Origin: Ostrinia nubilalis
Lineage: Eukaryota > Arthropoda > Insecta > Lepidoptera > Crambidae
Assembly (NCBI RefSeq): GCF_963855985.1
Contig: NC_087106.1
Location: forward strand, 7,795,001 to 7,859,000
Direction: 5' to 3'
DNA length: 64,000 bases
In this document: piece after piece, positions 24,086 through 35,937 of the stretch
Layout of the letters: each line of letters begins with the position of its first letter
Numbering within the stretch: the first letter of the stretch is position 1
The notes under the pieces: generated by a model
Databases searched by the model: none
Seen by the model: only the letters and a program-made list of their open reading frames with translations
What the model was told of the DNA's origin: nothing
Made by a program: the position numbers and the translations under genes

Positions 24086-24283
24086 GGTCTGTGAGCACGT
24101 AGAATTTTGTCCAATGACCCCTAGCTACCCATCCTTATCGCTCGCGCGTAATTATGTTGCTATCGGGCTCGCACACTCACTGCGGGTGCCAGTCGCACAG
24201 TCGCGACAGCAATATAATAACGCGCGAGCGATAAGGATGGGTAGCTATGGGTCATTGGACAAAATTCTACGTGCTCACAGACC
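24086..24283. mobile_element. Fold-back MITE with ~65-bp arms
   Basis: Left arm from GGTCTGTGAGCACGTAGAAT to CGCTCGCGCGT and right arm ACGCGCGAGCG to ATTCTACGTGCTCACAGACC pair with few mismatches. The loop is about 65 bp and itself holds short CGCACAGTCGCGACAG repeats. Confidence 0.8.
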
Positions 24284-25149
24284 GGGCTTTATGCATTTTA
24301 CTTAACTTCATAACTTACGCCCATATTCACAAACATTACTATGCTGTCTCACACACAGTGCGCGTGGACGCACAGGGTGACGCACGAACCTATCACAGAG
24401 CTCTATTCAACGCTGTGCGTTCGATTTGCAGCTTCACTTAAGGCCGGGTAGCAGAGAAAATGGCGAAAATGAGGTTTTCATTTTTCATTTTTGAGGTACT
24501 AAACAGTAAAATTAAAGGCTAAGATTTTTATTGGGCATAGTTGAGGATATTTTCTAGGGCTATTAACGGATGGAAACACGATTTAATTAAGTTGACTCGA
24601 TAGAATAAATTCCCAAAGTTACCTCTATTCGTTTTCTATTTATGGTTTTATTTTTAAAATAAGCGATTTGAGATTCTAAATCTTTTACTAAACTAAAGTT
24701 CAGAAATAACTTGAGGGCTTTTAACGGATGAAATTTTTATATTGCGTCTTATTTAGTTACTATGTTAAAAAATGTGGAAAAAATCGTCCATGACGGCTTG
24801 GACAATCTCAATCAGTCGCGCGGTGGCGCTTACGGAGGACGGACGCGTGTCAGTTTTTTGGCCGTGACAGTTCGCGATTTGTCAATATTTTTGACAATGA
24901 TGACTTTGATGAGTCACAGTATAATAATATCAGTGTTACTGGAGAAAGCTTAAATTCAATTCAATTTTGTCTACCTATTGAAATTTAAATCGTTCGCATC
25001 CTTTTAAACGAAGACTCTACTCATGATACATAGTACATTCCTCAAATATGAGACAAAACCAATGAGTTAAAATTACATTTTAATAGTACCTACATACAAT
25101 CGTCTTACACTCTTTAAAAGAGCACACTGACACAAATAAATAATAAAAA

Positions 25150-25620
25150 ATACTGTCTAAGGTCTGTAGCTAAAGGTCTACGCTGCAAGATGGAAGAATC
25201 TTCTAACCAAAAAGATGGCAGATGCAGCAGATGTCAACGGATTTAAAACTGGAGTTGATGTGACTCCTTGTAGACTTGAGTGTCTAGAGCGTCCCTTCCT
25301 CCACCATGCGTAAGAATTTTCACAAAAATACTGTCTAAGGTCTGTAGCTAAAGGTCTAAGCCGTAAGATAGAAGAATCTTATAGCCAAAAACATGGCAGA
25401 TGCAGCAGATATCAACGGATTTAAAACTGGAGTTCATGTGACTCCTTCTAGACTTGAGTCTCTAGAGCGTCCCTTCCTCCACCATGCGTAAAAGTTTTCC
25501 AAAAATACTGTCTGAGGTCTGTAATAATAGTCTAAACTGCAAGATAGAAGAATCTTTTAGCCAAAAACATGGCAGATGCAGCATATATCAACGGATTTAA
25601 GACTGGACTGGCACCACCTT
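25150..25620. repeat. ~179-bp tandem repeat, left arm
   Basis: About 2.6 units containing ACTGTCTAAGGTCTGTAGCT, GGCAGATGCAGCAGATGTCA and GTCCCTTCCTCCACCATGCG. The mirror array in the right arm is longer. Confidence 0.8.
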
Positions 25621-27419
25621 GCAATGTCATCCTCTCATTGTTATCTGTAATGTAAATTATTTTTAAAATGTATTTAAGAAATAAAATTAATGTTCGTTTT
25701 ATTATTTCAATAATCTTACCTCTCAACTCAACTACACTACACAAACACCTTTGTTCGCAACTGTACTGACGAAACCTCGATATTATACCGTTCATTTAAG
25801 ATGGCAAGCTTTTTGCTGCGGTAATGCACTCCAGGTAACCGTGTGTGATGCTTATTGCTCATAATTACATAAATTATGGAAAGAAAACACCCAGACCAAT
25901 ACAAACAAATATGTATGCAATTTTAGTATGATATTTTTATTTATTAATAAACAAAAAGACTGAACAAAATTGATGCGTGTACTGCTTAATTTAATTAACC
26001 ACATGCAAAGCTTTGTGAATTGCAACAACTGTAATTTATTATCCAAGCTCTAAATAATCGCTACTACGAGTAACTGATCTTAAAATGTTTTTCCAATCGC
26101 TCAAGCTCCCGAGGATCTACCAATAGGTCGGGTGACGTAATCTTGAAATTCTTTTAGCCGGCGCGGAACTTCCGGAAGGTCGGGTGACGCCACGCCTCTT
26201 TGAACCGTGTTTACTTTGGCAGTTATATTCTGTTTATTCGATTCTAAAATATATTACCAAAAATTTTGAAAGTTGTTTTAATTTGTATCACTTGGATATG
26301 ATTTGTATTAGAAAGTGCTGTGAGTGTGACGCTTGAACGGAAGGAAGTCAACCTAACCTAACCAACTGCGTATTTCCAAACTGCGTATTTCTATACTGTG
26401 TAGCCGCGAGAGCTCTTTGGCGCGCTGTCTTCGGCGAAGTATTGCGCGCGCAGATTTTGAAAGCGCGAAATACCTACTTTAGCAGAAATACCAAGCCTTA
26501 AGGCTTGGTATTTCTGCTAAAGTAGGTATTTCGCGCTGTCAAAATCTGCGCGCGCAATACTTCGCCGAAGACAGCGCGCCAAAGAGCTCTCGCGGCTACA
26601 CAGTATAGAAATACGCAGTTTAGAAATACGCAGTTGGTTAGGTTAGGTTGACTTCCTTCCGTTCAAGCGTCACACTCACAGCACTTTGTAATACAAATCA
26701 TATCCAAGTGATACAAATTGAAACAACTTTCAAAATTTTTGGGAATATATTTTAGAATCGAATAAATAATATAGAATATAACTGCCAAAGTAAACACGGT
26801 TCAAAGAGGCGTGGCGTCACCCGACCTTCCGGAAGTTCCGCGCCGGCTAAAAGAATTTCAAGATTACGTCACCCGACCTATCGGTAGATCCTCGGGAGCG
26901 TGAGCGATTGGAAAAACATTTTATGATCAGTTATGTTACTCGTAGTAGCGATTATTTAGAGCTTGGATAATAAATTATAGTTGTTGCAATTCACAAAGCT
27001 TTGCATGTGGTTAATTACATTAATCAGTACACGCATCAATTTTGTTCAGTCTTTTTGTTTATTAATAAATAAAAATATCATACTAAAATTGCATACATAT
27101 TTGTTTGTATTGGTCTGGGTGTTTTCTTTCCATAATTTATGTATAACGTATGTACGGGGCTCTGTATCGAAAATCACTATGAGCAATAAGCATCACACAC
27201 GGTTACCTGGAGTGCATTACCGCAGCAAAAAGCTTGCCATCTTAAATGAACGGTATAATATCGAGGTTTCGTCAGTACAGTTGCGAATAAAGTTGTTTGT
27301 GTAGTGGAGTTGAGAGGTCAGATTATTGAAATATAACATTTTATTTTTTAAATACATTTTAAAAATAATTTACATTACAGATAACAATGAGAGGATGACA
27401 TTGCAAGGTGGTGCCGGTC

Positions 27420-28225
27420 CAGTCTTAGATCCGTTGATATATGCTGCATCTGCCATGTTTTTGGCTAAAAGATTCTTCTATCTTGCAGTTTAGACTTTTA
27501 TTACAGACCTCAGACAGTATTTTGGTGGTGGAGGAAGGGACGCTCTAGAGACTCAAGTCTAGAAGGAGTCACATGAACTCCAAGTTTTAAATCCGTTGAC
27601 ATCTGCTGCATCTGCCATCTTTTTGGTTAGAAAATTCTTCCATCTTGCAGCGTAGACCTTTAGCTACAGACCTTAGACAGTATTTTTGTGAAAATTCTTA
27701 CGCATGGTGGAGGAAGGGACGCTCTAGACACTCAAGTCTACAAGGAGTCACATGAACTCCAGTTTTAAATCCGTTGACATCTGCTGCATCTGCCATCTTT
27801 TTGGCTAGAAGATTCTTCTATCTTGCAGCTTAGACCTTTAGCTACAGACCTTAGACAGTATTTTTGTGAAAATTCTTACGCATGGTGGAGGAAGGGACGC
27901 TCTAGAGACTCAAGTCTACAAGGAGTCATATGAACTCCAGTTTTAAATCCGTTGACATCTGCTGCATCTGCCATCTTTTTGGCTAGAAGATTATTCTATC
28001 TTACAGCTTAGACCTTTAGCTACAGACCTTAGACAGTATTTTTGTGAAAATTCTTACGCATGGTGGAGGAAGGGACGCTCTAGAGACTCAAGTCTACAAG
28101 GAGTCATATGAACTCCAGTTTTAAATCCGTTGACATCTGCTGCATCTGCCATCTTTTTGGCTAGAAGATTTTTCTATCTTACAGCTTAGACCTTTAGCTA
28201 CAGACCTTAGACAGTATTTTTTATT
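27420..28225. repeat. ~179-bp tandem repeat, right arm
   Basis: Reverse complement of the left array, with about 4.5 units spaced 179 bp (GGTGGAGGAAGGGACGCTCT near 27525, 27705, 27884 and 28063). The difference in copy number between arms shows that the array changed length after the palindrome formed. Confidence 0.8.
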
Positions 28226-28333
28226 ATTTATTTGTGTCAGTGTGCTCTTCTAAAGAGTGTAAGACGATTGTATGTAGGTACTATTAAAATGTAATTTTAA
28301 CTCATTGGTTTTGTCTCATATTTGAGGAATGTA

Positions 28334-29056
28334 TAGCCTGACCAGGAACATAAAAACCCTGGCATAGAGGCGCGTCAATTGCATTTGATAGTGCAACACT
28401 GAGTACAGTCGTACCTGTGTTAAATTAATAAGCTAACTTTATGTATCAGGATTCAGGATTACGGGCTAATTTGATATTTTCATAAATTAACAAAAATAAA
28501 TTTAAAAATTAAATGAAACCATCAATCGAGCTAGTAGAATTTATTTTATTATTCATCAATAATCAAATTCAGAACTTGAATATTCAACTGCAATGTCTGC
28601 TCATGAACGCTTCAAACTCGGTACTTCTTTCCCAATCCCATAAAATTCAACACTTAGAAAGTGACAAAAAAATTTAAAATAGGTAGTTGAAACAAACCAC
28701 AGCTAATTTTCATAGTGGACTGTACTATACGATAAACATGTCAGTCAATTTGACAACCTTTGTCGGAAACATTATTCAATGAAAATATTGTCCGAATCCT
28801 TAGTATTTCTCTTCGACAAATACTTTAACACATTGTGAACCACTTTTCTTTCACGACTATAAAAAGATTTTAGCAATTTAATTCATAAAACCAATTGCGC
28901 ACATTTAAAATAAACTTTGTTTACACTTTGACAGCAATAGACTGACATGCAAGGTGACATGTCAATGAAGTTTTCAGTTACTGTTGCCATTAAAAGAAAT
29001 TAGTACCATTAGTTTTCCGCAACATGGCGAGGGTTTTTATGTTCCTGGTCAGGCTA
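28334..29056 (+). mobile_element. TA-flanked MITE, copy 1 (723 bp)
   Basis: Ends TAGCCTGACCAGGAACATAA and TTATGTTCCTGGTCAGGCTA are perfect inverted repeats of about 27 bp, flanked by TA. The left arm of the palindrome preserves the empty site (mirror of GGAATGTACTATGTATC), which proves a clean TA insertion. Confidence 0.9.
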
Positions 29057-29690
29057 TACTATGTATCATGAGTAGTCTTCGTTTAAAAGGATGCGAACGA
29101 TTTAAATTTCAATAGGTAGACAAAATTGATAATTTTTAATTATCAAAAATTTAAGCTTTCTCCAGTAACACTGATATTATTATACTGTGACTCATCAAAG
29201 TCATCATTGTCAAAAATATTGACAAATCGCGAACTGTCACGGCCAAAAAACTGACACGCGTCCGTCCTCCGTAAGCGCCACCGCGCGACTGATTGAGATT
29301 GTCCAAGCCGTCATGGACGATTTTTTCCACATTTTTTAACATAGTAACTAAATAAGACGCAATATAAAAATTTCATCCGTTAAAAGCCCTCAAGTTATTT
29401 CTGAACTTTAGTAAAAGATTTAGAATCTCAAATCGCTTATTTTAAAAATAAAACCATAAATAGAAAACGAATAGAGGTAACTTTGGGAATATATTCTATC
29501 GAGTCAACTTCATCAAATCGTGTTTCCATCCGTTAATAGCCCTAGAAAATATCCTCAACTATGCCCAATAAAAATCTTAGCCTTTAATTTTACTGTTTAG
29601 TACCTCAAAAATGAAAAATGAAAACCTAATTTTCGCCATTTTCTCTGCTACCCGGCCTTAAGCAAGCATCGTTTGTGAATACGGGCGTTA

Positions 29691-30544
29691 TAGCCTGACC
29701 AGGAACATAAAAACCCTGGCATAGAGGCGCGTCAATTGCATTTGATGGTGCAACACTGAGTACAGTCGTACCTGTGTTAAATTAATAGGCTAACTTTATG
29801 TATCAGGATTCAGGATTACGGGCTAATGTGATATTTTCATAAATTAACAAAAATAAATTATTAGAGGTAACCTGGTTTAAATAAATTAAATGAAACCATC
29901 AATCGAGCTGGTAGGATTTATTTTATTATTCATCAATAATCAAATTCAGAACTTGAATATTCAACTGCAATGTCTGCTCATGAACGCTTCAAACTCGGTA
30001 CTTCTTTCCCAATTCCATAAAATTCAACACGAAAGTGACAAAATTTTTTAAAATAGGTAGGTGAAACAAACCACAGCTAATTTTCATAGTGGACTGTACT
30101 ATATGATAAACATGTCAGTCAATTTGACAACCTTTGTCGGAAACATTATTCAATGAAAATGTTGTCCGAACCCTTAGTATTTCTCTTCAACAAATACTTT
30201 AACACATTGTGAACCACTTTTCTTTCACGACTATAAAAAGATTTTAGCAATTTAATTCACAAAATCAATTGCGCACATTTAAAATAAAGTTTGTTTACAC
30301 TTTGACAGCAATAGACTTATAGTTCCAAAATACTGAACTGTCCTATCGATGACATTGACAGCGGGGCGCCACCGTCAATACCGAATCGCTGGTTCCGATT
30401 TTTGCCATGTTGGAAACCATAAAGTTGAACGATGGTAGCGCCCCCCTGTCATTGAGTTTGGCGGGACAGTTCAGCGTGGGTCATCTATACATGCAAGATG
30501 ACATGTCAATGAAGTTTTCAGTTACTGTTGCCATTAAAAGAAAT
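29691..30544 (+). mobile_element. TA-flanked MITE, copy 2 (right end missing, nested MITE inside)
   Basis: Same family as copy 1. It stops at CATTAAAAGAAAT, exactly where copy 3 begins, so the last ~64 bp and the right inverted repeat are absent. Carries a nested 168-bp element. Confidence 0.85.
30320..30487. mobile_element. 168-bp MITE nested in copy 2
   Basis: Begins TAGTTCCAAAATACTGAACT with GTCC and ends GGGACAGTTCAGCGTGGGTC with ATCTA. The outermost and CTGAACTGTCC parts are inverted, flanked by TA. Other copies of the host MITE lack it, giving an empty-site comparison. Confidence 0.75.
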
Positions 30545-30546
30545 TA

Positions 30547-31289
30547 TAGCCTGACCAGGAACATAAAAACCCTGGCATAGAGGCGCGTCAATTGCATTTG
30601 ATAGTGCAACACTGGGTACAGTCGTACCTGTATTAAATTAATAGGCTAACTTTATGTATCAGGATTCAGGATTATGGGCTAATTTAATATTTTCATAAAT
30701 TAACAAAAAATATTATAAAACAGGTAAAGTGGTTTAAATAAATTAAATGAAACCATCAATCGAGCAAGTAGGATTTTATTATTATTCATCAATAATCAAA
30801 TTCTAAACTTGAATATTCAACTACAATGTCTGCTCATGAACGCTTCAAACTCGGTACTTCTTTCCCAATTCCATAAAATTCGACACTTACAAAGTGACAA
30901 AAAACTTTAAAATAGGTAGTTGAAACAAACCACAGCTAATTTTCATAGTTGACTGTACTATACGATAAACATGTCAGTCAATTTGACAACCTTTGTCGGA
31001 AACATTATTCAATGAAAATATTGTCCGAACCCTTAGTATTTCTCTTCTACAAATACTTTAACACATTGTGAACCACTTTTCTTTCACGACTATAAAAATA
31101 TTTTAGCAATTTAATTCACAAAATCAATTGCGCACATTTAAAATAAAGTTTGTTTACACTTTGACAACAATAGACTGACATGTAAGGTGACATGTCAATG
31201 AAGTTTTCAGTTACTGTTGCCATTAAAAGAAATTAGTACCATTAATTTTCCGCAACATGGCGAGGGTTTTTATGTTCCTGGTCAGGCTA
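30547..31289 (+). mobile_element. TA-flanked MITE, copy 3 (743 bp)
   Basis: Complete copy with both inverted ends, TA on each side, inserted in copy 2 at a GAAATTA site. Confidence 0.88.
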
Positions 31290-31795
31290 TACTTACGGTG
31301 ATGAGTAGTGGTGGTGGTGGTATGGTTAGTATCGACTTAGAAAAAGGAGCTTTTTGGGTGATACAGGAGTTAAATACTTCTGAAACAGACCTTTATTCAT
31401 TCATGGACATGGATGAAGTAGCTGTAGATATTTTTTAAAACATTTAAAAGTAGTTATGTAGTGTATGTAGATGAACGTATTGGTAGAAGTAGATAAAGCA
31501 ATAAAAGGATAAAAAATATTATTACAATGATCGCAATGATCAGGGTTGGCATGTTTAAAACAAGATTTTTTAAAACACCATGTTTAAAACTGTTTGAAAT
31601 AAATCAGTGTCTTTTATTACGTCTTTAAAAACATTGATTAAAACAAGTTTTAAACAATGTATAAAACATTAATAAAAAAATTGGCCAAGTGCGTGTCGTG
31701 GCACGCGCAGTGTAGTGTTCCGTAGTTGTCCGTCGTTAACACAATAAATAAAACTTTTTTTTCCAACCCCGCAATGGCTTGGTCCCTTTACATTA

Positions 31796-32538
31796 TAGCC
31801 TGACCAGGAACATAAAAACCCTGGCATAGAGGCGCGTCAATTGCATTTGATAGTGCAACACTGAGTACAGTCGTACCTGTGTTAAATTAATAGGCTAACT
31901 TTATGTATCAGGATTCAGGATTACGGGCTAATTTGATATTTTCATAAATTAACGAAAAAATATTATTTTAGGTAACCTGATTTAAATAAATTAAATGAAA
32001 CCATCAATCGAGCTAGTGGAATTTATTTTATTATTCATCAATAATCAAATTCAGAACTTGAATATTCAACTGCAATGTCTGCTCATGAACGCTTCAAACT
32101 CGGTACTTCTTTCCCAATCCCATAAAATTCAACACTTAGAAAGTGACAAAAAATTTTAAAATAGGTAGTTGAAACAAACCACAGCTAGTTTTCATAGTGG
32201 ACTGTACTATACGATAAACATGTCAGTCAATTTGACAACCTTTGTCGGAAACATTATTCAATGAAAATATTGTCCGAACCCTTAGTATTTCTCTTCGACA
32301 AATACTTTAACACATTGTGAACCACTTTTCTTTCACGACTATAAAAATATTTTAGCAATTTAATTCATAAAACCAATTGCGCACATTTAAAATAAAGTTT
32401 GTTTACACTTTGACAGCAATAGACTGACATGCAAGGTGACATGTCAATGAAGTTTTCAGTTACTGTTGCCATTAAAAGAAATTAGTACTATTAGTTTTCC
32501 GCAACATGGCGAGGGTTTTTATGTTCCTGGTCAGGCTA
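31796..32538 (+). mobile_element. TA-flanked MITE, copy 4 (743 bp)
   Basis: Complete copy, same orientation as the other three, flanked by TA (31794-31795 and 32539-32540). Confidence 0.9.
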
Positions 32539-32581
32539 TACCTACGTTACACTGCAGTGTTACGTTACAGTGCACTGTATG

Positions 32582-32893
32582 TAATAGTACAAGTTTTACA
32601 AAACAATAAAACTTGTATTATTGAGCAGAGACGATGCACAGCATCTGGTGAGAGATGCGTCTACTTCCGGTGTAGTTTTTAACCATTTTATACCTTAAAT
32701 GACGTCATTTCCGCAATTATTTAATAGGAATTGATTTGACTTAGGTACTTCCGTTTGCCGCCATTTTAGTCACCTGGGGGCGAGCTTGCTCGGAGTTCTT
32801 CATAGAGAGCTCACCAGGAGGCCTTCTTGGGATGCTGTGCATCGTCTCTGCTCAATAATACAAGTTTTATTGTTTTGTAAAACTTGTACTATT
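32582..32893. mobile_element. Fold-back element (AATAGTACAAGTTTTAC ends)
   Basis: Left arm TAATAGTACAAGTTTTAC through AGACGATGCACAGCATC and its reverse complement at 32835-32893. The interior has GCCGCCATTTTAGTCACC. Followed at once by a partial related copy (32894-32931, TTCGGCATGTGACGATGCAC). A reversed relative lies at 37055-37235. Confidence 0.75.
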
Positions 32894-32931
32894 ATTCGGC
32901 ATGTGACGATGCACAGCATCTGGTGAGAGAC

Positions 32932-34320
32932 TTGTTTATTAGCTCCTGGTGACTACTTACCAGTGGCGCTATGTGATGAAAGTTTTCGAGTTTCTGTAAC
33001 AGAACTAGATTAGAACATGATTAATTTCAGGGTATTAACATGTTTTGTTCTAAATGCCCAGTGAGAGCAGCACTAATATCACAAAGTAGGAGGAATAAAC
33101 TGGAAAGCTACTGAACTGAATTCAGAAATTCTTTCCTCATTAAAATGCAGATTGAGTGTGTATTGATATAATTTGCCCGCATGGCAGTAAGATTCATGCG
33201 AGTCATCAACATAAGTTTATAATACAGGCGTACGATGTGATTGAAGAGTATCCAACATGCTTTAGATCTGTTGATTGAAAGTTATTAATTAAATAATATG
33301 TTATTTGGTGTATCGGTCGTAGATCAGTTAATAAAAGTGTCTGCCTTATAATATTGCTATTATTGTTCTGCCTACGCCAATATCTCATTAAATAATTTCA
33401 TCTATGGCTAAATATCAACCCAAATTAAAGATGCCACAACGAAGTCGACAATGCCAGGAGAGGTTTTAAATCCAACAACCTTTATACTGTTTTTATTCAT
33501 GTAGATTCCTAGTATTACTTGGTGTTGAAAAATAAATAAATAATGTGTTATTATATTCCGCTGTTCGCCTCTGCTCGCCTGATTCCAGTAACTTACGCAA
33601 CCGCAGCAAGGGCATACCTATGTTGTTTTTTGGGATTTGCTGTGATTTTTCCCAGTTGTTTGTATGATGCCGTAACGGTGCCGAATTTACTCGTAGGTCA
33701 AGGTTTATTAACTTAATCTTGAAATTATTCAGGTGAGACTATGTTTTGTCATGTCAGCAGCTGATGTAGATGGTAGGAGAAAAATATACATAAGCTAGTC
33801 TGCGAGAAGCCTCGTAAAGGTCACATTTTAGATACCTACTGTTGGGTTTAAGGCCTTTATCAGGAAGTGAAATTGGTTAAGCTTTTATGCTTAGTAAGAA
33901 AATTAAAGTTATCTTTAATATAGTTTTAGATTAGTAATACCAGCCCCCCTAGATAAGTAGCACTTTTTGATCGAATCGAAAATTGGATACGTTATAACTT
34001 CATATAGAAAAAAGAGGGCTAATCGACCATCCTTCGACTGGTTTGCGATTTTAAAGTGAATTTTGTTGAGACCCACAGGGCATAAAGGTAGTAGAAGAGT
34101 AGATAAACGATTTAGTCTAGCAGATAAATCTTGCTGTCGAGCTTCAAGAGGTGAGTATATAGCTACGACTGTTTTCCTTAGGCCATTAGTTTAACCACCA
34201 AGGCCAGGTTATTTTATAAGTTTTTAAAGTGGAATTTTGCCAGGTATGTTTTAGGAACGATACCTTATTACCCCCAACTCAACATACTAAAAATATCACA
34301 TGTTACCTGATCCTGACGAT
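32932..34320. other. Intergenic DNA, no gene seen
   Basis: AT-rich. Contains at 34015-34085 a block shared with 2328-2402 (TTCGACTGGTTTRCGATTTT, then ..GAGACCCACAG). Nothing else supported. Confidence 0.4.
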
Positions 34321-34710
34321 TCCGTATTTTGAGGGTCGGCCTCGAGCCCTGCTAAGAAAAGCCAGAAAGGTCACGTCGAGGTGCTGAGCAGGTACCTTTT
34401 GCTGTGGTGAGAAACGGGACAGCAAAGATATAGCCTAGTTTACCACCATAGCCACCCTGGTAGAAGTCGTTGCAAAGGCTGCTGGTGAATCTCTGTGGGG
34501 TCTCTGGATATCCAATTTCCCGAACTTTTGGAATATTTACCTTTGGATCTGAACCCAGGAGATGCCACTAAGTAGGTTGTTTTCCCCGTAAATCGACCTA
34601 GATCATCGTCAGATAAAATTGATTGAATCGACCTGGGAGATAATGTTTTGCGCTGTCAGAGCTATTTTTACCCGACTGAACCGGAAGGTGATGTTTTTCA
34701 AGTTGAAAAG
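34321..34710 (-). other. Unassigned coding-like, broken stretch
   Basis: On the minus strand short open pieces with balanced composition occur (for example WLFLAGLEADPQNTESSGSG near 34320-34375), separated by stops. Possibly an old retroelement; I do not recognise it. Confidence 0.2.
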
Positions 34711-35486
34711 TTAGAGAGACAGTTCCAATAGAAGCTCTGAATGTGCCCCTTCCTCCCTTAGTTTCGAGTATAGGCTATGCTTTGATTGTCCGATAGCAAA
34801 ATTAGTGAACGCACATGAAATGAATGAAAGAATGAGAAATCCCCCATCGCTGATTATGATTTCTGATATTTTGTAGACATCCAGATGGTTGTTAAGAGAT
34901 GCTGGGCTGGAGTCTTGTGTATTGGATCGGTTGTGTGGGGTCGAGTTGTGATGAGCCCTCACTGGAGATCAAGCTTACCATTATAGGCACTTGTTGAGTC
35001 GTATAGATTTCGTATTTACCGACAAAACCCTTAGAGATGACGACTTGTTGAACCTGAGTTCACGTAATTGACAAGGTTTAAAGTGTTCCAGAAGATAAAA
35101 TGTTACACACTAACCTTCCGTTCTAGTAGTTGCTGTCTCGTCTGGTTTGTCAAAGGTGACGAGGTTTAGTAAGTAGTTTGTGATTGTATCAATGTTTTTC
35201 GGTATGCAGTAGAGAACGAGAGATTGATAATTTTAGGGTACCTTCACAAGACATGCGGAGAGGCCGGCGGTGTCTCTGTGATCGGTATCTGCATCCAGAT
35301 TTAGAATTTAGCATTCAACTACTTCAGATCGGATCAATACTTACATAATTGTATCTACTGATTAGGACGTTTAATAGAATAGGTTGTTTGGTCTGTCCTT
35401 CTTGCGACGCAATATTGTGAGGGGCAGGCTCATGCTGAGCGGTGCCTTATCTGGTAATTTCAGCACCTGTTTTAACAGGATTTCGG

Positions 35487-35937
35487 TTTATTTGGTCAGC
35501 GTTAGACAGTCAAGAGTGTTAAAACGCTGAATAAAGCACGGCGTTGAAGGGACAAGCACCGGCTTGGAGGTGAATGGCAGACGCATCCCTGGAACCATTG
35601 TCAGGTAACAGGTTGACCTCCGCAGTCTGATGACGCCTGCCACTGCCTAAGATACGCTCAAAGGCAGCCTCCGTAGAATTTGCTGAGTGGAAAGTCACTT
35701 GACTTTGCTATTCTTATTTGGTCAGCGCTAGACAGTCAAGAGTGTTAAGACGCTGCATAAAGCACGGCGTTGCAGGTGCAGGGGCAAGCACCGGCTTGGA
35801 GGTGAATGGCAGACGCATCCCTGGAACCATTGTCAGGTAACAGGTTGACCTCCGCAGTCTGATGACGCCTACCACTGCCTAAGATACGCTCAAAGGCAGC
35901 CTCCGTAGAATTTGCTGAGTGGAAAGTCACTTGACTG
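35487..35937. repeat. Two tandem ~225-bp units
   Basis: Units 35487-35706 and 35713-35937 are nearly identical. Both contain GACAGTCAAGAGTGTTAA, AGCACCGGCTTGGAGGTGAA and GGAAAGTCACTTGACT. On the minus strand each has an open frame with FERILGSGRRHQTAEVNLLP, which suggests a duplicated fragment of a coding element I cannot name. Confidence 0.8.

Larger units (their letters stand above)
24438..29661. mobile_element. 5.2-kb head-to-head palindromic element with TTAA ends
   Basis: The arms 24442-26499 and 26500-29657 are reverse complements. TTAAGGCCGGGTAGCAGAG at 24438 is mirrored as CTCTGCTACCCGGCCTTAA at 29661, and the centre is the loop-free palindrome CCAAGCCTTAAGGCTTGG. TTAA stands at both ends and at the centre, and each half begins TTAAGGC-x2-GGTA at both its ends, so each half may be one element. 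The arms differ by a 723-bp MITE in the right arm (28334-29056), two extra 179-bp satellite units, and small indels. Identical 63-codon open frames occur in both arms but resemble nothing known to me. The TTAA target suggests a piggyBac-type transposition, but no transposase is visible. Confidence 0.8.
24311..29690. mobile_element. Older MITE split by the TTAA palindrome
   Basis: TAACTTACGCCCATATTCAC and AAAC at the left is answered by GTTTGTGAATACGGGCGTTA at the right. Removing 24442-29661 would rejoin a short MITE of about 160 bp with one TTAA. Confidence 0.65.

Noticed and set aside
24762..24953. 63-codon frame repeated exactly at 29151-29342
   Set aside because: The identity comes from the inverted repeat, not from coding conservation; no homology recognised.
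26340..26660. TTAGG-type telomere-like repeat (GGTTAGGTTAGGTT) in both palindrome arms
   Set aside because: Only about two units in each arm, and mirrored as part of the palindrome; too short to be an interstitial telomere.
31217..31438. 73-codon open frame with a GGGGM stretch
   Set aside because: Starts inside the right end of a MITE and has no recognisable domain; chance frame.
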